From contig OX457026.1 in assembly GCA_949752745.1 (NCBI GenBank), positions 78,485,256 to 78,549,255 of the forward strand: a stretch of DNA of 64,000 nt. The letters are read 5' to 3'. The translations under genes were made by a program, and so were the position numbers. The stretch comes from Protula sp. h YS-2021. Its lineage: Eukaryota; Annelida; Polychaeta; Sabellida; Serpulidae. The notes beneath the pieces were generated by a model. The model ran no database searches, was not told the origin of the DNA, and saw nothing but the letters and a program-made list of their open reading frames with translations. This document shows positions 55,384-64,000 of the stretch, in pieces (position 1 is the stretch's first letter; each line of letters begins with the position of its first letter).

Positions 55384-56271
55384 GTCTGGAAAAGCAAATA
55401 AACGAGAGTAAGTAACAATCTCAAAAAGAAAACACTCTCTCCAGAGCCGAGGACTGAACTGAACCAAGCTCTGTAACCTCAAGCTAATACCTAGGCGTGC
55501 CGAGTGCGTAGGTACGCAGGGGTGACGCAGTGCGCAGCTACCGAGTACCCAGGTCGAACAAGTACCAGGAGCCAAGGACCCAGAAGGCGCTTCGGTCCTG
55601 GTGACTTGACCCAGGATTACCAAGCCTAGACGCTCGGTAAGCCGTAGGTACCTGGGAGTTACCAAGCACCGAGATGGAACTTGGTAACCAGCCCCTTGCT
55701 CAGAACCGAGCACCGAGATGGTACTCCGTAGCCGCTAAGCCTAGAACGCAAAACGTCCTGGGCAGAGCGAAGAACAGAAGTTCTGTAGAGCAAGGGGGGG
55801 TGACCCAGAGGCTGAACACTAGCCCCTCTGCGCTAGGCGGTTCCAAGCAACTCCACACTGAACTGGAGAAGCTGGAAGCCTGCTAGGAAGCATGCACTAC
55901 GCAGCCCGGACTGGCTAGGAACCAGGCGTTGAAGTAGCTCAGGAACAGAACAGTACTCAGCAACTGAAATGACCTGCGCTCCCTAAGGGTCAAGGGTGTA
56001 CGCTCGTACTAGTAAACGTGGAGACTACGAGTAACACTTCTCGGGGAAAAACATTCGAAACCCCCGTGATGCAAACTCAGAAAACTAGCAGAAGCGTACG
56101 AAGGCAAAAATCTCCCGAATACGTAAGCTAACAAGCCTTCGCCTCTAAACAACCAAAAAAGACTGTATAAGGCAACTAAAAACGTATTATTTGGAGAAAA
56201 TTACCTTAAACTGACGGTAGGAAAACCAGAAATTTTCCCAGTCTAGAAAACGCGTGTGGTTGGTAACCGCA
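55384..56271 (-). other. 5' leader of DIRS copy B
   Basis: Non-coding sequence between the left ITR and the gag ATG, matching 15111-16003 of copy A. It ends in TTGCTTTTCCAG two bases before the ATG, a possible 3' splice site. Short ACCGAGC / GCTCGGT words recur through it in both orientations. Confidence 0.6.
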
Positions 56272-56453
56272 CGCAATACGAGAATGAGGCTTGGTTACAG
56301 TGACCAAGGATGCTGATTGGCTGGGACCAACGACGGGACTATTCGAGTCACTAGTAGAAAATTTCAGTTCCTGAGTGCGTGATTCTTAGAGTTTTGCGAG
56401 AAAACCCGTATAAAAGCGGAGATAAGCGAATCCTGAGCTTTTACGAAGTAAAA
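56272..56453 (-). repeat. left inverted terminal repeat, DIRS copy B
   Basis: Ends …GAGCTTTTACGAAGTAAAA at 56453 and abuts the satellite (GGGCAATTTTTACGCC). Complementary to 48476-48679 except for the end-specific outer bases. Confidence 0.95.
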
Positions 56454-56770
56454 GGGCAATTTTTACGCCTTAATGGGCGTAAAAAAGTCATTTCAATCAC
56501 AAAACTAGACATGAATTTCTGACGCACAGGTTATTTTTTCGCCATCAATCCGTAAAAAAGTCCTTTTTTTCTCTTTTAACTATCCAGGTTCTAGGTTATA
56601 TATTTGTAAATCGATTTTTTAAGTTGAAATGGAATTTTTACGCCTTAAAGGCGTAGAAAAGTCATTTCTGAAACAAAACTAGACGTGAATTTCCTACGCA
56701 CAGGCCATTTTTACGCTACTTTCCGTAAAAAAAATCTTTTTTTCCTTTTAACTATCAACTTCAAAACTAA
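56454..56770. repeat. 172-173 bp satellite, right part
   Basis: Continues the monomer interrupted at 48475 (GGGCAATTTTTACGCC … GACATGAATTTCTGACGCAC at about 56510). A diverged monomer follows (ACGCCTTAAAGGCGTAGAA … GACGTGAATTTCCTACGCAC), giving about 1.7 monomers. Confidence 0.9.
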
Positions 56771-56774
56771 TGTA

Positions 56775-56851
56775 GACACGCATGGTAACCATTCGGTACG
56801 TGAGTGCTCCCCCCCCCCGCCACCCCCCTCCCCCTGATAAATTCATTGCAG
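56775..56851 (+). repeat. copy of the intron end that precedes the NLR exon
   Basis: Matches 41612-41690 over about 78 bp: ACAC(G/A)CATGGTAACCA then TGAGT, a poly-C run, CTGA…, and TTGCAG at the same relative end. The following bases (AATACATCTGAATT) only weakly resemble the exon start (ACTACGCTGAGGAG) and no NACHT coding sequence follows. Confidence 0.65.
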
Positions 56852-56887
56852 AATACATCTGAATTCTAGAACATTAATTCTAAAACT

Positions 56888-56926
56888 TTGTGTGTGCGTG
56901 CGTGCGTGTGTGTGTGTGTGTGTTTT
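56888..56926. repeat. (GT)n / GTGC microsatellite
   Basis: Alternating GT and GC dinucleotides over about 35 bp. Confidence 0.85.
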
Positions 56927-57029
56927 GGCTTTTTTCGGGGGGAGGGTAGAGTGCAAATAAATAAATGGGGAGGGTCTGTTACTCTTTTATCCCCTTCCCC
57001 CAAGACGTTTGAGGTCGGTTCACTGTCTG

Positions 57030-57115
57030 CTCGGGACCTCAGTACCACCACCGAGTCCTCAGTACCACCAACCAAGCCTCAGGGCCACCAACAGGTCATC
57101 CTTGCCACCACTTAG
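57030..57115. repeat. short tandem repeat, CCTCAGTACCACCAAC type
   Basis: About five degenerate copies of an 18-20 bp unit (CCTCAGTACCACCA…, CCTCAGGGCCACCAAC, …CCTTGCCACCAC). Similar GGTGGTACTGAG words recur at 58110-58480. Confidence 0.6.
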
Positions 57116-57329
57116 ATTTTTTTCGAAAAATATGATTTTTGTTTTTGTTATAATGGTTTATTTTCCCTCTCAAACATGACAAATCTAATATGTAAAATGA
57201 AGACAAAGTAAGAATGTCCAGGGACATTGTGACCAACCGAGATCTAGTAAATCAAGTATCAGTAGGCTTGTATGGTCGCCAGAAAGTGATCATATTGCTA
57301 AACCCGGCTGCAGAAAAATCTTATAAATT

Positions 57330-58060
57330 TATAAAGGAATTGTGGGAGAAGTAGCATTTTGAAAATAAGCCACTGAAAAATTGTAAATGCCCCCCTCCCC
57401 CGCCCCTCCACTTGGATGATTTTCGGCGGACCTCCAAAAAAGTAACTTTTCAAGAGAGAATCATCAAGAGAACAATCGCGCAAAATTGGAAACCAGGCCG
57501 ATCTAATTTGTGGGTGAAGAAGCATTTTGAAAATTGGATGCCAAAAAATGAAATGTCCCCAATTTAGCCAATATCTGGCAGATCGTCAAAAATGCAAATT
57601 TTCAAGAGAGGCTACGTAAAGAGTATTCGTAGAAAATTTTAAGAAAATCTGATCACAATTGTGAGAAAAGAAACATTTTGAAAACATTAAAATCAAAATA
57701 TTAAAAAATGCCCAAATTTAGCAATATTTGGCCAGTCGCCAAAAAATGTCATTTTTCAAGAGAGGCCTATCTAGAAAGCAATCGCTCTAACTTGGAAAGG
57801 AATCCAATCAAAATTGTGGGAGAAGAAGTATTTTGAAAATCCGACGCCAAAAAATTTAAAGAAGAAAAATGCCCCCACTTAGCCAATATTAGGCTGATCT
57901 CCAAATGAAGTAATTTTGCAAGACAGGCCTACCTAAAACATTCTTACAAATTTAAAGAAAATCTTACCAATATTGTGGGATAAGAAGCATTTTTAAATTT
58001 AACAATCGAAAAATTGTTTATGCCCCCGCCCCCATACATATATGCCCCCCTCTGAATCCC
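57330..58060. repeat. degenerate ~155-165 bp tandem repeat, about 4.5 units
   Basis: Each unit contains AATTGTGGGAGAAGAAGCAT then TTTGAAAAT, AAAAATGCCCCC, TTAGCCAATAT, GATC(G/T)(C)CAAAAA and TTTTCAAGAGAGGCCTA. Unit starts are near 57338, 57502, 57655, 57814 and 57970. No stable reading frame. Confidence 0.7.
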
Positions 58061-59084
58061 AAACGACAAATTACATTTTTGCTCCCCTCCTCTCCGTTCT
58101 CCCCCCCCCCCTTAGGGACCTCAGTTCCACTAGTGGTACTGAGGTTCCGAGCAGACGAGAACCCTTACTGAGACGTTTTGTCAAAGCACGGATTACTCTT
58201 ATGGTATGTTGAAAAGTAATTTGCGGGCAATCCGACCAGTTAATATTTATGACGAAACACACTCTCACAGCGTTCGATATATCGTCATAGAATATTGAAA
58301 TCATTTTTTCGGGAGGGGGGGGGGGATTGGGTGGGGCGACGCTTAGGCAATAAGCACGATAAACGAATTTGCTAAAATAAAATCCATTTAACCAGTTTCT
58401 TCCTCAGTACCACTAAAGTGCACCAGGACCACCAAAGCGCATCTGTAATACGCGGTGGTACTGAGTCTGGCCTGTGGAAAACTCAGTGGTACATGCTTTT
58501 GAAGAAGTGTACGCAGCTTTATGGGGAGAAACAACAAGCAAATTACAAAAAGCTGCCTATCAATACACAGGGAAAATTTACGCACAGGGAAAACTTATGC
58601 AACTGTGAGCGTAAGTTTTCCCTGCGCGTAGAAAAGGCCTTTTTTACGAAGTGCAAATCTTACGAAAGGCAAAAGTTACGGGACAACGACATTTTAATGG
58701 CCAAGCTCCCTACTTACCTCGGGGTCGCTCTTTTAGATTCAAATTCGAAGGATGGGAGTTATTTACTTATTATCTGGAGATGGAAAAACACGTTGAAAGT
58801 CAAAAATGCGCGGCAGCAAGTGTTATTTTGGCAATTTCGGTGAAAAAGAACAATTTCTTCTTTTCAATGTTTCTTTTTTACTTTATCTTTGTAGTCTTTA
58901 TTTTGAATATTCCAGAGGCACTCCCTTTCTTCGTATAAATCTATAACTTGTTCACTTCTTCCGTTTGCCAGTTTATATCCGCCATGTCAAATTAAGATCT
59001 AAGCTACTCAGTTCAAGATATCAATTAAAGACTGCTTGAGAAATAAATGCAATGCTCATTTTCAGTTGAAAATGGCGCCTTTTC
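58061..59084. other. intergenic; short shared palindrome only
   Basis: Open frames of 141 and 95 codons (58418-58843, 58651-58938) have no recognisable domain and run through repeat DNA shared with 47312-47370, so I do not call a gene. Confidence 0.5.
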
Positions 59085-59680
59085 CCCAATTTTAAAGGGA
59101 AATGTAGTTATCTCTCCGCCATCTAGCGACCGAAATGCGCATTGCATTGAATATCGCTGAGTTGGAATCCATGTTTACACAGTATAAATAACTACTAAAT
59201 CCGTCTAGACCGAAAAATTCTTTTCAAAGACAAATAAGGTCGTGTCCAGAAATGGTCTGTATTGATATTTTGTTCTTAGAAGGGCGTGTGTTGATATATT
59301 GTCAATTAAAATCATATTACACTGTTTTCATCAGTTATCCATTGAGTAGTCAATGGGATTTTGTCAAAAAGAGTGTGTAATTCTCTTATTGATACGGTGA
59401 CATGTATTTTTTATTTGGTTAAAACATTTCGTATGACGTGTTCTTCGAAATTGGAAAAAGTGAGGCAATTGTCAATTGTGATTATGTGTGAATTTTGCAT
59501 TTTGATTGAAATTTCTTGGTTTTCCCAATGGTTTCTATTGTAAAAGTACGCGACATTTCAGTGTCTTTATTTCTCTTACAACATCGATGACCCCCTTTTT
59601 CTTTTCAATTTTTCAATGTATACCCTCAAAGCATTAAACTGTTAAAGTATGAAGGCAATGCCAATTGTGGGTGAGAGATC
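59085..59680 (-). repeat. dispersed repeat, copy 2 (inverted partner of 8345-8925)
   Basis: Reverse-complement match to copy 1 along about 580 bp with substitutions and small indels. Confidence 0.75.
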
Positions 59681-60236
59681 CGCATCTCCCTTGAATGGGC
59701 TGGCATCCAGCTGAGACACTTATCGGTTAATCTCTTTCACGTGGTCTGATTAGCATACCGTGCTCAGGAAAAAAATAGGACGGGCTCTATTTCCGCGGGT
59801 TTGCTGCGTGACGATGGATTGGTCATAAAAATCATAAAAATTTTGTGTTTACACGATGTAACTTGCTGCCATGAGCAAGCCCATGCACCAAAAACGCATC
59901 GTGTAAAGCGGACTTTAGAACAATTTCAGTAAAAAATATAGCTTCATTATGTTTATCTATTAACGACAGGTTTTTATTTTGTTTGGTAGTGCCTTGTTGT
60001 GCGAAAAGAACAATTAACTTATATTTTAGGACTTAACCTCCATGTTATTTTACGCTGTTTTAGCTTTCAGCCCGACTGTTTTATTATGTTAAAAAAAATC
60101 AAAATTTTATAATGTTCAAAAAAATCAAATGGTATTGAAGAGCAATTTGTGATCTCTATTTCGTCACAAAACAAGGCATAGCAATGAATGGTCAGTTTTT
60201 GCTAAAATGCACTTTTTTATCAAATCAGTTTTAGAT

Positions 60237-60347
<111 letters not shown>

Positions 60348-60737
60348 GTGCGTGTGTCTAGTCTTATGTATGCATTTTGGAAATAAAAATTTCAATAACT
60401 AAAGCGTTAACAGAATGAAATTGAAACTTAAAATATATTAATATAGTAGGAGGGAAATGGGGGTTCTGGAACAGGAAGTGACGTCATAATGACATCATAG
60501 GGTGTGCTAGAATGCCCATGAGAGTTCTGGCCCGTTATTATGACGTCATGATGACGTTATGACGTCATGACATCATAATAAGACTCTCCTAAGCAGCATA
60601 ACCCTAAGTCACCTGTCAATCATCATGGCGTCATTAGTCACGTGACCTGTCAATCATCATCAATCACGTGACCTGTCAATCATCGGTCATGTGACCCTAA
60701 CCCTATATAAGGAATGTTTTCCCGAACATTAACCTGA

Positions 60738-60826
60738 CGTCCCGCGTGGCTCACTTGGTAGAGCGTGGGACTCCTGGTCGGACCCATGCCCGGAAGGTTG
60801 GTGGTTCGAGCCCCGGTATGGGCAGC
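60738..60826 (+). ncRNA. tRNA-like Pol III unit, left arm
   Basis: A box TGGCTCACTTGG (60747-60758) and a perfect B box GGTTCGAGCCC (60803-60813). A-to-B spacing is 56 bp, about 11 longer than a typical tRNA. The acceptor halves (GTCCCGC and TATGGGC) do not pair well, so this resembles a tRNA-derived SINE head more than a working tRNA. TATATAAGG lies about 40 bp upstream. Confidence 0.5.
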
Positions 60827-61004
60827 CTAACCCTAAACCATAGAGTGTATTGTGAATGTGTATTATGAATGAGTATTATGAATGAGTACATTGTGAATGA
60901 GTACGTGATGAATGTGTGCGATAAATGTGTGTTATGAATGAGTGCGTGATGAATGTATACGTTATGGCCTAGGGGGGAGTCTGAAGATATGATAGACAGA
61001 AGGT

Positions 61005-61088
61005 GAAAGTGTTGTCCGAGGGCGGGATCAAACCACCAATCTTCTGCTTACGTGTCCCATGCTCTACCAAGTGAGCCACGCGGGACGT
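61005..61088 (-). ncRNA. tRNA-like Pol III unit, right arm
   Basis: On the minus strand, the same A box (61067-61078) and a B box GGTTTGATCCC (61024-61034), 44 bp apart as in real tRNAs. The region from A box to B box differs from the left unit (ATGGGACACGTAAGCAGAAG instead of GTGGGACTCCTGGTCGGACC). No convincing anticodon stem. Confidence 0.5.
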
Positions 61089-61613
61089 CAGGTTAATGTT
61101 CGGGAAAACATTCCTCATATAGGGTTAGGGTCACATGACCGATGATTGACAGGTCACGTGACTGATGATGATTGACAGGTCACGTGACTAATGACGTCAT
61201 GATTATTGACAGGTGACTTAGGGCTATGCTGCTTAGGAGAGTCTTATTATGATGTCATGACGTCACAACGTCATCATGACGTCATAATAACGTGCCAGAA
61301 CTCTTATGGGCATTCCAGCACACCCTATGACTTCATTATGACGTCACTTCCTGTTCCAGAGCCTCCATTTCCCTACTACTTAAAATGCTGTTTTAGATCA
61401 AAGACTTCAGTACTCATCACAGTGCACATATCCTACTCTCCAGTTTGTGAAATTTTATTTAATTGGAGCTGCTATTTAATAAAATCGTTTGTGTATTTAT
61501 CAAACATGTTTATACAGATATTTTATGAATAAAACTTGCACGTTGTCCTCAGCGCACAAATCAGGATCTGTTTGTTTCGTCTAACATACAGTTCACCAAA
61601 CAAGTTGAGTCTT

Positions 61614-62000
61614 TTCGCCCATTGACTGAGGTTTTTTCGCCCTATGTTCTAGGTCATTACGCCCAAAGTGATTGGTCATTTCACCAAATATTTTATGGAT
61701 TTTTTTTCGCTGTATTTATTCCCCACAGGGAATATATGCGATCGACCGCGTGTCTATCGGTCTGTCCGTCTGTCGGTCGGTCTGTCATCAAGATCTTGTT
61801 AACACGATAACTTAAAAACTCCTCCAAGGATTTTAATGAAACTTGGCATGTAGCTTCTATGGTCACAAACACAGATCGATATTGTAAATGGGCCAGGTTC
61901 GTCCAAGAAAAATGGACCAGCTGGACTTCAAAAATTTCAGCTCTTGATTGATATTGATGGCCGTGTTTAACTGATGGGGGGCTGTGGGGAATATGTGGGC
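61614..62000. repeat. repeat-like region with TTTCGCCC words and a (GTCN)n run
   Basis: TTTTCGCCC / ATTACGCCC words at 61614-61660 echo the ends of the 7980-9260 element. TCTGTCCGTCTGTCGGTCGG lies at 61761-61790, followed by AACTCCTCCAAGGATTTTAA, similar in style to 6008-6040. I cannot define ends. Confidence 0.35.
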
Positions 62001-62099
62001 TATGCACACTGCTCTAGTATGCTTTGTCAGTAGCCTGTGTTACATATATTTACCAAAATTTTATTCCAGATCACCAAATGATAGAAGGTAGTTTCGCCC

Positions 62100-64000
62100 T
62101 TTTACCTCTTAAAAGCCCAGAATTGGCTTATCTCTATTTTTATTCTGGTTTTCTCGTAAAACAAAGATTCACGTAAATAGGAACTAAACATTTTTCTAGT
62201 TGCTCAAATAGTCCCGTCCATGGTCACAACCAATCAGCATTCTTGGTACCTTGTTACCAAGCCTTGTGCTTGTATTGCGGGCGTTTTCGAAGCCTGAAAA
62301 AAATTTTATTTCTCCTACTGTCAGCTTAAGATGACTTTCTCCAAAAATACTATTATTTGTTGTATTTGGTGTTCTTTTATGGATGTTTCGAGACGAAGGT
62401 TTGTCGGCTCACGTAATCTGGAGATTTCACGCTCGTACGCTCTACTACTAGTATTCTGAGTTTGCATCACGTGGGTTTCGTAATTTTCCCCCGAAAACTG
62501 TTACTCGTAGGTCTCCACCGTTTACTAGTATGGGCGTACTTTCTTACGACCCATAGCGGAGCACAGATCATTTCAGATTACTGACGTCTGTCCTGATCTC
62601 AAGCTACTTGCTTCACCTTGGTCACCTACAAAACGAGCTGAGTAGTTGGTGCTTCCTAGCAGGCTGCCAGCAACTCCAGAGTAGTGACAGCTTCAGAGGC
62701 AGATCCAGGACCTTCAAGAAGCTCTGTTCTTGAGACCAGAAGTGAGACGCAGACATACGCCATCCACGAGACGATCCTCCGGTGCTATCGGTGTCCAGGC
62801 CTCCCTCGGTGTCTACCCCTGCCCCCACTCGCCAACAGCAGGATGGGGACACCAAGGACGCCTCAGAAGCCATCACTCTCAGCGAGGGTGAGTTCGGAGA
62901 GTTACCCCCTTTGGGTCAAATCTCCTTGACACAGCGCGTCGACGAGGACGAGGATTTCGCACCACTTGATACTTCACCTTTGCTACGATTCCTAAGGATA
63001 GAGAGAGGGCCTTTACAAACCCATCTCAGGCGTAGTTGCTCAGCAGGGGCCAGGCCGAGCCTGTCCAGAGCAAAGGAGTTCGGAGGATTCAGGTGTTGAA
63101 GGTGACGCTTTCCACGGGCAAAGGACAACGGCTATGGAAGGACCAAGCGGCCGCGAGGAGACGACCGATTCGTACCTCGTCTCCACCGGATTTCAACCCG
63201 GAACCCGAAAAACCTACCTCACCGCCAGCACACTCAGTAGCCCCTGAGGACGTGCTATTTCGAGACGCTATCCAAGAGATCGCTAGGTAGCGGGTATAGA
63301 GTGCAGACGCACAGCGTCAGACAGAGAGGATCCGCACATCCACATGACGTCACAACCGGAAGCCTTCGTTGCTCTGACGACCAGTGACGGAGTAGACAAC
63401 GCTTTGTCGGTACGCTGTGGAGAGTTCAAGCGCTTGGACGCAGCCGAAGGACAATTACGGTGACGTTTTCCCCCTCCAAGCATTGCACGGTGAAACAGGA
63501 CCCATACCGCTCCTCGGACGACCTCATACGCCTGGAAGCCTTGGAACAGGCCACGAAGCAAACAGCTTGGATGCCGTCGGTCCGCTAGGACTCAGATATC
63601 CCATTAGTGCAGAAGGACGCTAAAGCCGTAGAGGACTCAGCACGACATGTTTTAAACATTATGCCCTTCCAGGATCACGCTCTGAGTGCACTGACAAAAC
63701 GTGTGGATGACCTGCGACTGTCGGATCCGGTAGCACTCAAATTGATAGAGCGCCTGGCCTTGGCTACAAGGGATGTGGTGAAACTGGCAACCTACCTGAC
63801 CACCTCGCTAGTGTACCTGAGACGTAACAAATTCCTGCAACACTGCTGGTCGAGCGTCAGAGGCCTCCGTGACCTGCGCCACGCTCCGATCCTAGGACAG
63901 AGACAGCTGTTTCCCCCGGAGGAGATAGAGAGAGTGCACCAAGAGAGCAGCTCTTTCTCGCAAGATTTAACTCTCATGGCAAGGGCACCAAGACAGTTTT
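62100..64000 (+). mobile_element. DIRS-type retrotransposon, copy C (diverged, internally deleted, cut by window end)
   Basis: Left ITR at 62100-62280 (TTTTACCTCTTAAAAGCCC…, diverged from TTTTACTTCGTAAAAGC…). The leader follows to about 62680 (CTTCCTAGCAGGCTGCCAGC). The sequence then jumps directly to the middle of gag, where copy A is at 16690; about 1.2 kb present in A and B is missing. Gag sequence continues to the window end. It is the oldest-looking of the three copies. Confidence 0.85.
62690..64000 (+). pseudogene. DIRS gag-like pseudogene, copy C (partial)
   Basis: Fragments in several frames match copy B: IQDLQEAL at the start, LSVSRPPSVSTPAPTRQQQD, EAITLSEGEFGELPPLGQIS, EDFAPLDTS, then FVALTTSDGV, NALSVRCGEFKRLDAAEG, LVKLATYLT-like helices, LFPPEEIERVHQE and MARAPRQF at the window end. 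Multiple indels and in-frame stops. At the LFPP position it supports copy A's frame over copy B's. Confidence 0.8.

Larger units (their letters stand above)
48476..56453 (-). mobile_element. DIRS-type retrotransposon, copy B (near intact, 8.0 kb)
   Basis: Same structure as copy A, in reverse. Left ITR 56272-56453, gag-like gene from 55383, RT/RNase H/methyltransferase-like gene, tyrosine recombinase ending 50081, ICR 48732-48848, right ITR 48476-48679. The reading frames are long (793, 725, 728 and 257 codons). The clear defects are single-base length changes in homopolymers (7 G at 53397-53403, 6 T at 50896-50901), plus a one-base frame difference near 53200 relative to copy A. It is inserted between TTAAAA and GGGCAATTTT of a satellite monomer, with no duplication beyond the shared AAAA. 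Confidence 0.95.
60445..61380. mobile_element. 936-bp foldback element with two opposed tRNA-like units
   Basis: The left arm (60445 to about 60760) and right arm (about 61065-61380) are inverted copies over some 310 bp with few mismatches (AGTAGGAGGGAAATGG at the left, its complement CCATTTCCCTACTACT at the right). The arms carry seven exact TGACGTCA and four TCACGTGA palindromes. The loop (about 60830-61000) has short GAATGAGTAYRTT-like repeats. Clear target duplications are not visible. Confidence 0.75.

Noticed and set aside
55384..55713. 110-codon N-terminal extension of the DIRS gag in copy B
   Set aside because: Copy A has stops in the equivalent leader and both copies share the ATG at the MTEAS start after a splice-like CAG.
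58418..58843. 141-codon open frame
   Set aside because: Runs through repeat DNA shared with the palindrome region near 47312-47370 and has no recognisable domain.
60738..60826. Functional tRNA gene
   Set aside because: A and B boxes are good but their spacing is about 11 bases too long and the acceptor stem does not pair.
60440..61390. Target-site duplication for the foldback element
   Set aside because: Flanks are AT-rich and any two- to four-base match depends on where the end is placed; not convincing.

Overview
This window is animal nuclear DNA, almost certainly from a marine invertebrate; I cannot name the phylum. The evidence is AT-rich intergenic sequence, long microsatellites, spliced coding sequence, and a dense layer of eukaryotic transposons including DIRS-type tyrosine-recombinase retrotransposons, Gypsy/Ty3, MULE-like, pogo/Tigger-like and CACTA-like elements. 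There is one convincing host gene, a NACHT-LRR (NLR) innate-immune-type receptor on the + strand. Its large terminal exon is 41691-45151. A probable upstream exon at 36147-36375 matches it in splice phase across a 5.3 kb intron.

Layout. 1-2200: a decayed Gypsy-like element on the minus strand (gag, protease, RT, start of RNase H; it runs off the window). 2353-3065: a short inverted-repeat element. 3806-5911: a fossil MULE-like DNA transposon with long degenerate inverted repeats and a broken transposase. 6078-7440: a decayed RT/RNase H/tyrosine-recombinase retroelement, a different lineage from the DIRS copies. 7980-9260: a GC-ended inverted-repeat element. 9270-10065: a degenerate array of TTGATATCAA-type palindromes. 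11511-12523: a pogo/Tigger-like element flanked by TA. 14929-22641: DIRS copy A (plus strand, decayed). 22642-27359: largely featureless DNA. 27360-34015: a second Gypsy element on the minus strand, split inside its integrase by a 2.3 kb CACTA-like insertion at 29445-31761. 36147-45151: the NLR gene, with repeats in its intron. 47300-48475: palindromes and a 172-173 bp satellite. 48476-56453: DIRS copy B (minus strand, close to intact), inserted inside that satellite, which resumes at 56454. 56775-58060: a fossil copy of the NLR splice-acceptor region and a ~160 bp tandem repeat. 60445-61380: a foldback element carrying two divergent tRNA-like Pol III units head to head. 62100-64000: DIRS copy C (plus strand, internally deleted, cut by the window end).

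The three DIRS copies are the most informative part. They encode a gag-like protein with a Cys/His motif, an RT/RNase H/methyltransferase-like polyprotein and a tyrosine recombinase. Copies A and B carry an internal complementary region that equals the reverse complement of the two element ends joined through a single TTTT, as the circular-junction model of DIRS replication predicts. Copy B sits in a satellite whose uninterrupted monomers show the empty target site directly, so the insertion can be read base by base. The tyrosine-recombinase frame also stays open, overlapping RT/RNase H for about 1.5 kb in copy B.

Limits: domain calls are by eye from motifs. No database search, alignment program, tRNA folding or splice predictor was run.
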